Shown here one piece after another: positions 12,051 through 26,680 of a stretch of DNA of 64,000 nucleotides. The notes below the pieces were generated by a model. It had not been told where the DNA came from. It searched no databases and saw only the letters and a program-made list of their open reading frames with translations. This DNA comes from Moringa oleifera (taxonomy: Eukaryota > Streptophyta > Magnoliopsida > Brassicales > Moringaceae): NCBI GenBank assembly GCA_021397835.1, contig JAJFZO010000724.1, positions 843,001-907,000 on the forward strand, read 5' to 3'. Numbering within the stretch: the stretch's first letter is position 1; the number at the start of each line of letters is the position of its first letter. The position numbers and the translations under genes are program-made.

Positions 12051-12589
12051 ATTTATTTTTCGTAGCAATTTCAAAACACATTATTCAGGCAATAGTCTAT
12101 AACATGGGTTGATAAAAGCAAACTTAAACTATAGAGGGCAAAGAAATTCAGCTTAATTGTTCATATGGATCCTTGTAGACACACATTTCTTGATAACATA
12201 CAATCAGAGGTTAGAGTTATTAATATCTCAGTAGTCTCTAAACTAAAGCCAAGTGCCATGCTTAGTTAAAAAAACTTGAAAAATAAAATTGCAATTTCCT
12301 TATAAATTAGCTCATCTAGCATTTTTCCAATTCTTCCCTTGCCCTCTTGAATAATCGAACACAACCCAATTATTTTGTCCATCTGTCCACTTATAATGCA
12401 TTTTTACTTGCATTGTTTACAAAATTTCATGAATTGTACCCAAAAAAATTTAAAAAAAATAAAGAAATTAAACATATTTTGAAATGAAGAGAACTAGTTA
12501 TCAAAAAAAAAATTTGTTGAGCGATTTAATATTTTCTTTTTCTTGGAAGTATTTTCACTTACAATCAAGAAACCCTAGTGAGGTTACAC

Positions 12590-12912
12590 ATGGCCATTAC
12601 GGATCTTTACCACCAAGATTCAACACTATCACCTCCAAAATTTGGCCTTGCTGTCTTGGTTTTATTTACATCAATTAAATAAGAGATCCTCGATTTTCCA
12701 CAAATTTGGCATTGGAGTAGTAATAGAGAAGATGATTAGAATATTTCTCATCCTATTCTGTGCCTGCACTTTTCAAAATCAAATCCAGCCTGATAGCAAT
12801 ATCATGGGATTTCAGTTTTTCCAAACTAATTAGGAAATCTGAAAATTCTAGCAAATTCAGTTTCCTATTTTGAAACTATGTCCCCTTCCTTCTTTTCACT
12901 GTATAATTATCA
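12590..12912 (+). promoter_or_regulatory. B3 copy 3 promoter
   Basis: Diverged version of the conserved B3 upstream block, recognisable by 'caccaagattcaacactatcacctccaaaa'-type sequence and by 'agtttcctattttgaaact' near 12859-12877. The TATA-like box is 'tataatta' at 12902, in the position of the TATATAA box of the other copies. This places transcription after the ATG at 12878 and favours the start at 12971. Confidence 0.5.
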
Positions 12913-12970
12913 TTGGGCGTCCATGCCCATAATCCAAAAACTCTTCTCATTCAACCAGATTTGCACCAAG

Positions 12971-13456
12971 ATGTTCCAAAACAATGCACAGAATGTTTCA
13001 ACCTCGTTGAGCCTCGAATTAGAGGCTTTCAATATCCAGAATAATGCACAAAATGTTTCTACCACATTTAGCCTAGAACCAACCACATTGAGGCTCCAAC
13101 CAGATGCTTTTGATATCCAAAAGGAGCTTACCAAAAGCGACATCAGCAAGACATGCAAGCTCCGCATAGACACCATTTTCATTGAGCAGACTGTGCTACC
13201 ATACATGAAAGCTTGCTGCATGCAACAAATTCAGAGCCGAGATGGCCTTGAGGTCGTGGTTTGGGATCAAGACACAATGACTGAGGAAAAGCTGGTATTT
13301 AAGCAAGGCAAGGACAACAGCTACTTCTTCATGGGTAGCTGGAGAAAGGATTTCGTCAAAAGAAGGAGCTTGAAGGAAGGAGATCATATTGGGCTTTTCT
13401 GGAATCCAAATGAAAAAAGATTCATCTTCTCTGTTCTTGGGCGTGCTCAAGTCTAG
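12971..13456 (+). CDS. B3 domain-containing protein, copy 3 (diverged)
   Basis: A single-exon gene of 161 aa, the most diverged member of the cluster. The frame is open back to an ATG at 12878 (192 aa), but the TATA-like box lies inside that extension and the other copies start at the position of 12971, so I chose 12971. The N-terminal part carries an internal duplication. 'NNAQNVSTSLSLELEAFNIQ' is followed by a second 'NNAQNVSTTFSLE' and 'LRLQPDAFDIQ', which adds about 25 residues before 'LTKSDIS'. The B3 core then follows: IDTIFIEQTVLPYM, GLEVVVWDQDT, SYFFMGSWRKDFVKRRSLKEGDHIGLFW and FIFSVLGRA. All blocks are intact. Function as for the other copies: probable DNA binding, target unknown. 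Confidence 0.8.
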   Translation: MFQNNAQNVSTSLSLELEAFNIQNNAQNVSTTFSLEPTTLRLQPDAFDIQKELTKSDISKTCKLRIDTIFIEQTVLPYMKACCMQQIQSRDGLEVVVWDQDTMTEEKLVFKQGKDNSYFFMGSWRKDFVKRRSLKEGDHIGLFWNPNEKRFIFSVLGRAQV

Positions 13457-14169
13457 TTCATGACTTCTCTTCTTAGACTCTAAGTCGGTAGAGACTATGT
13501 TTGCTCCAGTTTTCATTTTTTTTTCCTATTTTGTTTTTGTTGTTTTCAATTTAACATCGATATGATTAAAGTTGAGTTTATGCTTCTGCAAAGTAAATGT
13601 TTATCCATCCAAATTAAGCAATGAACCCTTCTTCATCTTTTCAATATTTTTTTGACATCAATAGCATGGACCTAAGTGAAGCTCATTAAGGACTCGTCAA
13701 ACACCTCTTGGCAAGTTCGCTACTCCCTCGAGCAGCTCTAATCATATGTCAACACACATTTTGTGATGCTACTTATGACATCACTTGAGGTTCCGATGAG
13801 CATCCATACTACGCCTTCACCCTGACACCACACCACACATAGGTGAGATAGACAATGCTTCCATGAAGAGTATGAGAAAGAGTGAGTGTGAAAATGAATA
13901 ACAAATACGAGAGAAAAGCTTGAAAAGGAGCCCAAAGGCCTTTTATGAAAAAGGCACCAAATAAATATTTTGAGTTTTTACTAGTAAACATAAATTGGCG
14001 CTTCATATTACGATGTGCTTCAAACCGCCATTACCTTTGCACAATAATTGCAAGCAAACTTCTCAACTTGGAGCTTGAATTCATGAACTACCAAACCTTT
14101 GGACAGCATTTTGCAGAGATCGCTGGCTTCTTCATCTCTTTCAAGTCCTAAAACACCATGTCGGTGAAA
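13457..14169. other. Copy 3 downstream flank and unassigned DNA
   Basis: 13560-13680 is the usual B3 downstream flank. From about 13690 to 14160 the composition is less AT-rich and open frames run on both strands. The + frame ending in 'QHFAEIAGFFISFKS' recalls the end of a Copia RNase H region only vaguely. I do not assign a function. Confidence 0.35.
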
Positions 14170-14470
14170 AGTATAATTCTTTACTGTTTATGATACATCT
14201 CATGTTGAACGAAAATTAGTTCATTAAGTACTGTTTGAGATTTTAATTTTTAAAAATGTGAAAAATTACCTTGAAATTATCAAAAGCTTTGGATGAAAGC
14301 AAAATGACAGTATCTACTATTTATAATTTAATTAGGTCAAAATAATACAAAGAAAAATAAAAAAAAATAAAACAAACATACTTCATGTCAACTTAACTAA
14401 GCTAGCGTGTAAAGCCAATTTCTCCATATTCCTTATGTCTTGATCCCAAACCACGAACATAAGTTATGAA
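14170..14470 (-). pseudogene. Inverted B3 fragment and flank
   Basis: Reverse complement of the segment near 10520-10800. On the - strand, 14461 down to about 14396 encodes 'VVWDQDIRNMEKLALH', matching the 'VVWDQDTMTEEKLVFK' segment of the B3 genes. The neighbouring sequence 'cttcatgtcaacttaactaagc' mirrors that near 10575-10600. The fragment is non-functional. Confidence 0.6.
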
Positions 14471-14904
14471 AAGCTTTGTAATGACAATATCTATTGTCTT
14501 GTTCCACTTTGATAAGTAGTTTTCTTTATTCTAATTTTGAAATACATGCAATGACATTCAATGTTTTCTATTTAAATGGTTCTTATTAGATGAAGCTTTT
14601 AATTTTTTTTTAAATTCTTTTATCTAGTTCACTTCATTGTGTTTTAATTATATAATTATTTATATATCATCACAAATTAACATAATATATTATCTCAATC
14701 TCCATATATTTTGAACAAATCTTATGAAAGTATCTCCCATGTTTATGGAAAAGTATGTATGATCTTCCTTAGAACCGATAACTGTTTCATTACGGTTTTG
14801 ATGTCTTTTTTTTTATTTGTTAACCTCTCATGGTGGTGAAACAAAATTTTCAGTGATGTTATGATGGATTAGACACTTTTTAAGAATTTAAGATTCTTTT
14901 AAGT
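14471..14904. other. Intergenic, nothing recognised
   Basis: AT-rich spacer between the inverted B3 fragment and the inverted unit. No gene or clear repeat seen. Confidence 0.45.
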
Positions 14905-15796
14905 CTCATATGGGATTTTGACAATGTTGTGTGTAATGATGGCCATGATAGAAGACATAATACTATTAGTTGGGACTATTATTACTTGATCTATTATGAT
15001 TAAGAATACTCCATTTTTAGTACATTTTCAGATGTTCATAACACAACTTTTGAAGTCAGTGGTCAATGAATATGTTTGCAATGAGTGATACTCTCTTTTT
15101 CTTGTTTACAAATCTGATCATACTTTTAAATAAACAAAAAAGGAAAACTCATTTTAGAAATGATATTATAATCATAAGAACGAAAATCTTTTTAATTAAG
15201 AATAATTAGTGAAAACTTCAATTTCAATGAATTCTAAAAAGCCAGACTAGAACTCTTCATTCAAAAATCTTCAGTCCAATTTTATGTGCAATATTTATAA
15301 AATCTATTAGTAATCAACTTTTTATTGGCTTACCATTTCCGATGAATGGAATATGGTTACTTGCATCTTCATTTTCTGTCTTAAGGAACAGTACTCGATC
15401 TCCTTGAACTTCTAGTTAGCAAATATTGCGACTGTTGATGCATTTTTTGTGTTATTCTATTCAAAGAAAACATGTAAAGAAAAATAATTAAAGCAAAGAA
15501 CATGCATGTAATTGTTCTATAGACATAAAGACTGTGAAACTAATGGGTTAAAATTGAAGTTTAAATTACTATGATCAAGAAGCCTAAATGGGGTCCATGC
15601 TATTAATGTAAAAGAAACATAGACAATAAAAAGAAGAGTTTATTACTTAATTTGGATGGATAAACAATTACTTTGCAGAGGCATAAACTCAATTTTATTC
15701 ATACTAATTTTAACCTAATTAAAAAAGAAAGAAAGAAAAAAGTAGAGCAAACATAATCTCCTAATAACTTAGACTCTAAGAAGAGAAGTCAAGAAC

Positions 15797-16207
15797 TTAG
15801 ACTTGGGCACGCCCAAGAACAGAAAAAGTGAATCTTTGCTCATTTAGATGCCAGAAAAGTCCAATATGGTCTCCTTTTTTCAAGTCCCTTCTTTTGACAA
15901 AATCCTCTTTCCAAGTACCCATGAAGAAGTAGCTCTTGTCTCTAAGTCGTTGCTTAAACACCACGCTCTCTGCAGTCATTGTGTCTTGATCCCAAACCAT
16001 GACCTCGAGTCCATCTTGAGTCTGAATCTGCTGAATGCTTGAAGCGTTCATGTACGGTAACACAACCTGCTCGATGAAAATGGTGTCTATGCGGAGCTTG
16101 CACGCTCTGCCGACGTCACTTTTTGTAAGGACTTTTTGGATATCGAAAGCATCCTCTTCGAGGCGCAATATGGTTGAAATATTCTGTGCATTGCTCGGAA
16201 ACATCAT
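15797..16207 (-). CDS. B3 domain-containing protein, copy 4
   Basis: A single-exon gene of 136 aa on the - strand, nearly the same length and sequence as copy 1. It starts 'MMFPSNAQNIS', followed by LTKSDVGR, IDTIFIEQVVLPYM, GLEVMVWDQDT, SYFFMGTWKEDFVKRRDLKKGDHIGLFW and FTFSVLGRA, and ends 'RAQV'. There is no stop or frameshift. A TATATAA box lies on the - strand at 16275-16281 and a polyadenylation-type AATAAA about 100 bp downstream. Probable nuclear DNA-binding protein of the small plant B3 group; target unknown. Confidence 0.85.
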   Translation of the reverse strand: MMFPSNAQNISTILRLEEDAFDIQKVLTKSDVGRACKLRIDTIFIEQVVLPYMNASSIQQIQTQDGLEVMVWDQDTMTAESVVFKQRLRDKSYFFMGTWKEDFVKRRDLKKGDHIGLFWHLNEQRFTFSVLGRAQV

Positions 16208-16261
16208 GGTGAAAAGCCGGTTGAATGAGAGTTTAGAAAAGTGTTGTACTGTGGGTATGAA

Positions 16262-16610
16262 CTTTGGATGATACTTATATAGTGAAAAAAAAAAAAGATA
16301 GTTTCAGAATAGGAAACTTAATTTCCTATTCTGAAATTTGCTAAAAAATTTTGATTTCCTAATTAGTTTGAAGAACTTGGAATCCGATGATTTTGCTGCT
16401 ACACCAATACTAAATTTGTGAAAAACCTGAGGATCTCATATTTAATTGATTAAATGGAAATAGGATAGAAGGCCAAATTTTGGAGGTGAAAGTGTTCAAT
16501 CTTGGTGGTGAGGATCCATAAAGGTGATATCTAACCTCAATAGAGTAAGTGAAAATGTATACAAAATAAAGAAAATATTAAACCACGTACTCAATATAAT
16601 TATGATATTA
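16262..16610 (-). promoter_or_regulatory. B3 copy 4 promoter with hairpin
   Basis: Inverted counterpart of the copy 1 promoter. It carries a TATATAA box (16275-16281, - strand) and the palindrome with arms 16302-16316 and 16322-16336, both 15 bp and perfect. The arms match copy 1 exactly, with only the loop different. Confidence 0.6.
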
Positions 16611-17949
16611 AAAAATATTTAAATATAATTTATTTTACAATTGTAAATTAAAACTTACATTAAGTTTTATATTTTTATTTATTGAAAATTAAAAATTATA
16701 TACATTTTGTTTGAGCGGATTTATTAGGAAATTTATTATTGTCTACTTTTAAGTTTGTCGTAAAATTCTAGTTTACTTATGAACATTCTTTGAAAGTTTT
16801 ACATATAAAACGTGATTTTTACTATGGAATTAGAATGATATGAAGGATACAAAATATTTATATTGGTTGGAAAATCCGAAGAAATACTTAAGGGACATGT
16901 TTACTTATTAGTAATTAGAATGGGTAAGAATCAGAATGAATATGAATTGAAATAGGTAAGAATCTAAATAAGGGATCAAATTCAGAATAAATTATTTACT
17001 TGGCCTTTAAGAATCAAAGTCAAAATTAGATTCTTATATTCACCATAATTCGAAATCAAAAAGCACTATTATAAATTTACTTGTATACCTTTCAAGTATA
17101 TTTATGTGTTTTCAATTAATTGAGAAAAAATGATTATATATTCTAATAGTTATTATAATATCAAGATAACATAAATAAACATTATTTAGAAATTATATTT
17201 TTTCAAAACATGCTAAAAATAAAAAAAAATAAATTTTAATTTTTTATTCATAATTAATAATATTTTTTTAATATAAATAATAAATTTATATTACCCACCA
17301 GCATAATCATAATTGACAATATGTAATTATCTATAAATAAAATTTTAAGTCATAAATATAAAACTAAGTTTTAAATCATAAACATAGATTAAGTTCTAAG
17401 TCATCAACACAAAAAATTTTAAAGTCATAAATATGAAAGTATGAAGGGTAGAATAATAGAGGATAAAATAATAATTTAACTTAGGATTCAGGAATGAAAG
17501 TGCTAATCTCATAAAGAGCTTGAGCTTGAAACTTTTATTCTTCAATCCCAAATTCACACGGCACTCATATAATTTCATTCTCGTTTTTATGATAAAAACA
17601 AATAAGAAAACATGAAATACGTTCTACTCCCCACTTTTAATTAACAAACGTAGCAATGGTGTTTTCAAAGATCTAATAAAACTTTTATTAGCTTGGCAAT
17701 GGTTGATGATATGTCTCATTTTGCATATTTGTTTTTACAGAGTTCTAGTTTTTGTACTTTTATTTTCACCTTTTTTGTGATTGTTTATTAAAGATTGATT
17801 TGATTTATTTCTATTAAATTCATTTATTAGAATATTTTCAAATTCATTTATAAGAATGAGTCAATTTGTTTTTTTTTTTGCAGAGAAATTATTAGATGTT
17901 GTGAAGATAAAGTAATTGTTGCATAGTTATGATAGATAGCAATTTCATC

Positions 17950-18260
17950 CTTATGAACTTTTTGAATGTGCAAATTCAATGTTAATGTAGTCATAGAATC
18001 AATTATTAATTTCAAAGTATTGTATATTAAAAAATGAATTGCAAGCATTATAGAATTAATCGAACGTGAAAAGATTAAATAAAACTAAAATATTGATAAT
18101 TAATTAAAACATAGTGTGAGGTTTTTCCAAATTTCTCTCATTTTGATTTTATGGATGTGCAAATACAATGTTGATTTTGTTATAGAATTACTTACCAATT
18201 TTAAAGCATTTATATATATTAAGAAAATCAATTGTAGGCATTATATATTAAATATATTAC
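17950..18260. repeat. Degenerate direct duplication of about 110 bp
   Basis: 17960-18056 and 18155-18255 are related direct repeats. Both run from 'tgtgcaaattcaatgtt'-type sequence through 'tttaaagcat..tatattaa' to 'aattg.aggcattata'. They lie just beyond the end of the inverted B3 unit. Confidence 0.5.
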
Positions 18261-18299
18261 AAGTTATCAGTGTTACCAAACATTAAAAACTCAACAAAA

Positions 18300-19660
18300 A
18301 TTAAATTTTTTATACTACTTACCTTTTTGAATTAATGAGCAACATTACAATCTGATATGCTTATAGTTTTGACAAAAAAAAAAAAAAAATAGTAACATTT
18401 CAAATTTTGTATGATGTTAAGTTGTTTGCCCTCACCCCATTGGATCTTCATATCATTTAAAATATTTAATATTTATTTTTTTATTTTTTTTATAAAAAAT
18501 TTAAAATAAAAAATATCATAACAATAAAAATAAATATTATTTTAAATCTCAAATTTTATTTTTTCTCTTAGATTAAATTTTTATTTTAAAAAAATATCCG
18601 AATAAACTTTAATATTTTAATTTTATTAAAATTAAATCACATTAAAAAATTTAAATATTAAAAATATTCAAATTAAAAATATTTTATAATTAATTTTAAC
18701 TTATAATTTTTTATAAATGTAATAAAATATTTCACTATTACATAAAAAAATTAAAAATTTTTTAAATCAAAAAATATATTTTTAAAAAAATATACTATCA
18801 AAAATTTACAAAAATTATAAAAAATAATTAATAAATTTAAAAATTAAATTTAAATAAAATTAAAAATTAAAAAAATTATAATCATTTTTAATAATAAAAA
18901 TATTAATTTTTTATAATTATTTTGAATCAAAATTTAATTTAAACAAAATTAATAAATCAAAATCTATTTAAATATATTTTAAAATTTAATATTTGATTAA
19001 AAAAATTAAACTCAAAATTTTAAATAATATCTATCCTAATAATAACTATTCATATTTTAATTTAAAAATATAATCTAAATTTAAAACAAAAAAAAACGGT
19101 ACACTTTAAATTCACCACCAATAACTCTATTCAGAACATTTTGAGCTGCAGGGATTAACTCAAACAGACACTTGCTATGACACTGGAGATTACCAAACTT
19201 ACCAGCCATTGCAGCCCCACATTCAAAATGGAAATATCAAATGGGAGAGCATGATGAAACTTCCAAAAATGGCATTAGTTTAAAAAAAGTTCTGAACTAA
19301 TCTGGCTCAAAAGTCATAAATCCATGATAGAATCTGTTGGCACAAATAAAACAAATTTGAAGGCAATTGAAAGAAACAACTGGGCGCGATCCAACCTTGA
19401 CAAACAGGCCTAGTCTTAACTCCAAGAAACCATATTTCCAACAAAGGAAGATATAGAATTTCCAGCTCATATAGTGCAGTTGAACATTCAAAGCATTTTA
19501 AATCATTGAAATCACTAAATGAATCCTTAAAATTATCTACTAAAACTTAAGATGAAAATTTAGTAAATTGTTAACCCACTACAAGATGATAAACTTTGCT
19601 ACAAGGTCCCAAGATAAAGCAGACAAAACTCGAGCACTCTCTTTAACCATAAAGAATACT
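18300..19660. other. Very AT-rich spacer and RPS5 downstream region
   Basis: 18400-19090 is almost pure A+T with a poly-A run at 18375-18390 and no coding signal; it resembles other AT-rich blocks near 62350-63130. From about 19100 to 19660 the base composition rises, consistent with the 3' untranslated region and flank of the RPS5 gene on the - strand. Confidence 0.45.
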
Positions 19661-19671
19661 CTGATAATCTC

Positions 19672-21966
<2,295 letters not shown>

Positions 21967-22130
21967 GTGATTCAAGAGCTAGAGAGCCCGAGGGGTAGAA
22001 TGCGGCTAGCGCCAAAGCTCACAGGTGACACAATGAGAAGAAGAAGAAGCGCTGGGGGCTAGTATATGTGTATATATATATATATATGGTTTCTAGGGTT
22101 AAGGGGTTTGACTACAATCCTATGTAGAAA
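21967..22130 (-). promoter_or_regulatory. RPS5 leader and core promoter
   Basis: On the - strand this holds a CT/CTT-rich leader (opposite the gaagaagaagaag run at about 22036-22049), a (TA)n TATA-like tract at about 22063-22087, and a telo-box-like TTAACCCTA at 22102-22094. Telo-boxes are common in promoters of plant ribosomal protein genes. The exact transcription start is not visible. Confidence 0.5.
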
Positions 22131-24589
22131 CGACCATCTTTAGTTTTCATTCAACCAATGATAATATAACAGGTGTCAAAGGATATATAAATTTACAAAA
22201 TTTTCTTTTAAATGCATTCTTCAAACAATAAAAATTCTTTTATTAATATATCATTGTTTCATAATTTTATTATATTATTATATTAGAAAAATGACATGTA
22301 AAGATGAAGTGTCAATCATGTTTTCCTCATTTTTATTTTTATAACATATTCAATTATAAATATAAATATATGTACATATTACATATATATATATATATGT
22401 GTGTGTAAATATATTCATTATTTTAGCTTTTTTCTAGTCCATCATATTTATCATTTGATTAATGTCTCTTTTAATTAATAAATTTTACATGATTTAAATC
22501 TATTGTATTATATACATGTTTTTCTATATATTTTTAATATTCAAATATTTAATATTTAAATGGCTTTAAGTAAATAAGAAAAGTAACTGAATATGAAAAT
22601 TTTATATTATTTATTTCAAACTATAAGATCACTTAAACAAAAGCCTGTATACCCAACTTTATATATATATATATTATAAATTTTATTTTTTTGATAAACC
22701 ATAAAATAATTTAGAAGGTTATTATATGCAAAAATTTTAAAAATTAGATAATAAAATCAAATAGTTGAATTTTTTTTAAAAATGAATAAAATTCATAAAA
22801 GTAAAGACTATATTTAAGAGTTAGTTGGACTTAAAAAGTTTTAACCGTTTGATATTTAAAAAAAAAAAAAGAAAAAAAGAGAAATAACTTCGGATTTTAT
22901 CATGAATTGCATTATAAGATACTTTTTGACAATTAACAAGATATATATATATGTTTTAAAATTAAACTTATTTGACAAAGAAGACCTAAACCCCCTCCCC
23001 CCCTTAAAAAGTAATAAATAATGTAAGATTCATATTAGAACAATTATTAGAACTAAAGGATTAAATTATAAAGTTTTAATTAATAGTTTGGTTTGATTAA
23101 TTATGTTGATTTTAATCTAACTCATATAGATTTTTTTTAATATCATTTTTACATTTCATTTCATAAAAAAAATATTAATAAACTGATATTTAATTATGTC
23201 AAGTTATTCTCTTGGTAATTATATATCTCTTGTCATATCAACATGTTAATCATGGATCATTGCAAATTGTTATTTTAAGATACAATTTATCAAATATATT
23301 AATATGAAATTATTAAAATTAAATAATATTGTTAATAAATTATTGATAATTATCAAAACCAGTATAGTAAATTCATTTATGTAATGGAATGATCCTTTTA
23401 AGTTAAATAAATACTACAGTAACTCCTAAAGTATGATGCTACAAGGAGAGTGTTTCTCTATCATTCAAGCCATAGTCAATCTTTTTTAGCTTTAATATAC
23501 ATATATACTTAATGTTAGGATAAAATCTTTTTTACCTTATTTATAAATATCATTTTTTGTAAATATCTAAAATTAATAAAAATTTATGTTTTTAATTTAA
23601 ATTATTAAAAAATATGATTACTTCTTTAAATAAATAAAACAATATCAATGGTATCTTGAAAATTGAATCTGTTTTTAAATCCTATCATAACAAATGCTTT
23701 CAATAATTTGATAGATAAATATCAATTATAGGTGTACTTTTCATTTTGAAAATATAAATATCCTTCCGTTTCATCATTAGAAACTTATTATTCTCTTCTA
23801 TTTCGATCACCTTGTTATCACTCGTGAACCACTTTCACAAAGTTTTTTTCTATCATTTTCTTTTTCTTTTTTTTTTTTTGACCATGACCTTAAAACTCAA
23901 AATCTATTTATCTTGGAACCCTCTCTCACTCAAAAAGTGCTTGTCATCGTGCATCAACCACCAGCTGCTCTAAAAAACTAAAACCAAAGTCCATCTCTTT
24001 TTTTTTTTGAAACCCATCTTTCAAGTCCACCAAAGTTATTACCATCCTCAGTCGCCATCCTCTTGAAAGGTGTGTGCATGGGTTAAACATTACCTCCTCC
24101 TAAAAAAGAGTTTACTCTTGAGGTATAATAAAGAAACTATGTTTTCAATACATTTTATGAATAAACATGGATATAAACCTTGGATATATATGATCGATTT
24201 AATTTTGTTTACCAAATAATAATCATTTTGTCAAAGATTTCATTATATGATACTCAAATATTGTTTTTAGTACAAATGAAGGATAGGATGTGTATAGGTA
24301 TGGGTGTACGTATGAGTACAATATGGGTATAGATTAGAAATTTTGGATGATTGATTACAATGAGTATGATATTGTTAAGAAGGCGAAGGGTTCACGACAT
24401 AATACTCAAATAGGATTTTTATATGCAAAAAAAAAAAGCTAAAAATTATAGGGGTATGAATATAGGTTGGGTGTTTTAAAAGGTTAGTTTCAAAGTTCAC
24501 TCTATAATGCCAAATGTTTATTTATCAACGCAAAAAAATAAAAATAAAAAAATGTTAAGATGAGTACGATAATCTTAAGATGATGACAG

Positions 24590-24665
24590 GTTGAAATTAA
24601 AGAGTTTCACTTCATGGTGGGTTGGTTCGGCTCCTTCGAACTTAGAATTGCAGCAGCTATAGCTA
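24590..24665 (-). pseudogene. Duplicated RPS5 exon 1 fragment
   Basis: On the - strand this matches RPS5 exon 1: 'gagccgaaccaaccc accatgaagtgaaactc' corresponds to the EPSQPHHEVKLF part of the gene. The start-codon region has decayed ('gctatagctgctgc'). Upstream, 24800-24920 matches the RPS5 leader, TA tract and promoter near 22016-22120. There is no exon 2, so this is a promoter-plus-partial-exon duplicate and not a second gene. Confidence 0.75.
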
Positions 24666-26680
24666 TATATACACATCCAAGTATATGTGTCAAAATATGT
24701 TAAAAGGGATCAGATATTGAATAGATAATGCAAAAAACAAATCTATTATAAGCAAAAGATTGAGGGTTGATGATAGAATTCAAATGGAGCAATTAGTGTG
24801 AAAACTCTCCTAAGTGACACGATGAAAAAAAAAAAAAAAGAACTCTACACTCTAATATATATATGTATGCACAATCGCTTCTAGTGTTAATGGGTTTGGC
24901 TATAATTGTATGTGAAAATTTCGTCTTTAGTTTCAATTTAATCAATGATATATAACATGTGTTAAAGAATACACAATTATACAAATTCTTACTTGTCATT
25001 ACTTTCTTTCAACAACACCAATTCTTTTATTAATATATTTTTCTTTTATAATTTTATTATATTACGAATAAAGATGAAGTATTACTCATACTTTTTTATT
25101 TTTTTGTTTTTATAATATATCAAATTATAAATACAAATATATATCTTAAAAATAATATATTCATTATTTTAACTTTTTTCTCATTGATTATATTTATCAT
25201 TTGATTAATGTTTTTGTAAATTAATAAATTTTACATGATTTTAAATCTATTAATTTATAAAAGTTTTATAATAATAATATGCTTGTATTATACACATGTT
25301 TATTTATATATATATTTTTAAGTTTAGTATGTGAATGGCCTCGAGTAAATAAGAAAAGAAACTAAAGATAAAAATTTTATATCATTTATTACAAACTATA
25401 ACATTACTTAAAAACCAGCATACCCAACTATATATATATATATATGTGTGTGTGTATATATATATATATAAGTTTTATTGTAATAATATGCTTGTATTAT
25501 ATACATGTTTATTTTTTCATATATTTTAAATTTTGATATGTAAATGGCCTCGAGTAAATAGAGAAGTAACTAAAGATAAAAATTTTATATCATTTATCAC
25601 AAACTATAACATCACTTAAAAATTATATATATATATATATGTACATATATTATAGATTTGATATATTTTTACTTGATAAATCATAAAGTATTTTACAAAG
25701 TTATTACATGTGAATTAAAAATGAAATAATAAAATAAATAGTTGAAGAATAAAGAAAATTTAATAAAATTCAGGAAAGTAAAAAGTATAATTAGGAATTA
25801 GCTGGACTTAAAATAGCCCAAAAGTCTTCTTAATCCTTTGATATTAAAAGAAAAATACTTATGATGTATCATGAAATGCATAACTAGATATTTTTTGACA
25901 ATCAAAAAAATATGTATGCTTTAAAATTAAACCTAGATCTAAACTGGTTATGTTCAAAGGTAATAAATAATATAAGATTTATATTAGCACTGTTAATAAA
26001 CTAAAGGATTAAATTATAAAGTTTTGATTAATAGTTTGGTTTAATTAATTATATTGGTTTTAATCAAACTCACAATAGTTCTTTTTAATATCATTTCTTA
26101 AAGAAAATAATATTGGTAAACTAATGTTTAATTATGTCAAATCTAAAAAAAATGTCAAATTTATTTTCTTGTAAATTACATATCTTCTATCATACTAACA
26201 TCTTAATCATGGATCATTGCAAATTGCCAATTTGAAATATAATTTCATAAATATATTAATGCAAAACAAAATAACATCATTAACAAATTATTGATAGTGA
26301 TCAAATCATTATGGTAGTATTATTTACATAATGGAATGAACATTTTAAGTTAAACGAATACTGCAATAACTCCTAAAATATGCCGATATCGAGAGAGTAT
26401 TTCCTTTACCCTTTCATCCATATCCAATCCTTTTCATTTTTGATTTACATAGATACTTAGTATTTAATTTTTTTTAACTTATTTATAAATATTATTTTTG
26501 TAAACATTGAAAATTAATAATATTTTTATTTTTAACTTAAATTATCAAAAAAATGTAATTACATCCTTGAACAAACAAAACAATACCCATTATATCTTGA
26601 AAGGCGGTATCTAATTTTAAACCTATAATGTCAAATGCTTTAAAAGGTTTGACGAGTAGCAAATTACCCCAAATAGCACC
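24666..26680. repeat. Tandem duplication unit B, proximal part
   Basis: Copy of the DNA upstream of RPS5. It contains an internal tandem duplication, about 25257-25440 and 25468-25640, both holding 'aaatggcctcgagtaaata' and 'aaagataaaaattttatatc'. (TA)n and (TG)n tracts lie between them at 25430-25471. It ends at the hAT insertion at 26681. No gene is seen. Confidence 0.65.

Larger units (their letters stand above)
14905..17965 (-). repeat. Inverted B3 duplication unit 4
   Basis: Reverse-complement copy of unit 1. The left end (14905) corresponds to about 4920 and the right end to about 1790. The two form an inverted repeat with arms of about 3.1 kb, some 10 kb apart. Identity looks high across coding and non-coding parts, including the promoter palindrome and the downstream block absent from unit 2 (compare 14940-15060 with 4780-4900). 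This suggests units 1 and 4 are closer to each other than either is to unit 2. Confidence 0.8.

Noticed and set aside
12878..12970. Longer N-terminus for B3 copy 3 starting at 12878
   Set aside because: The TATA-like box at 12902 lies inside it and the other three copies start at the equivalent of 12971.
13945..14151. Possible Copia RNase H remnant
   Set aside because: Only a loose resemblance ('QHFAEIAGFF'); no other reverse transcriptase or integrase pieces nearby.
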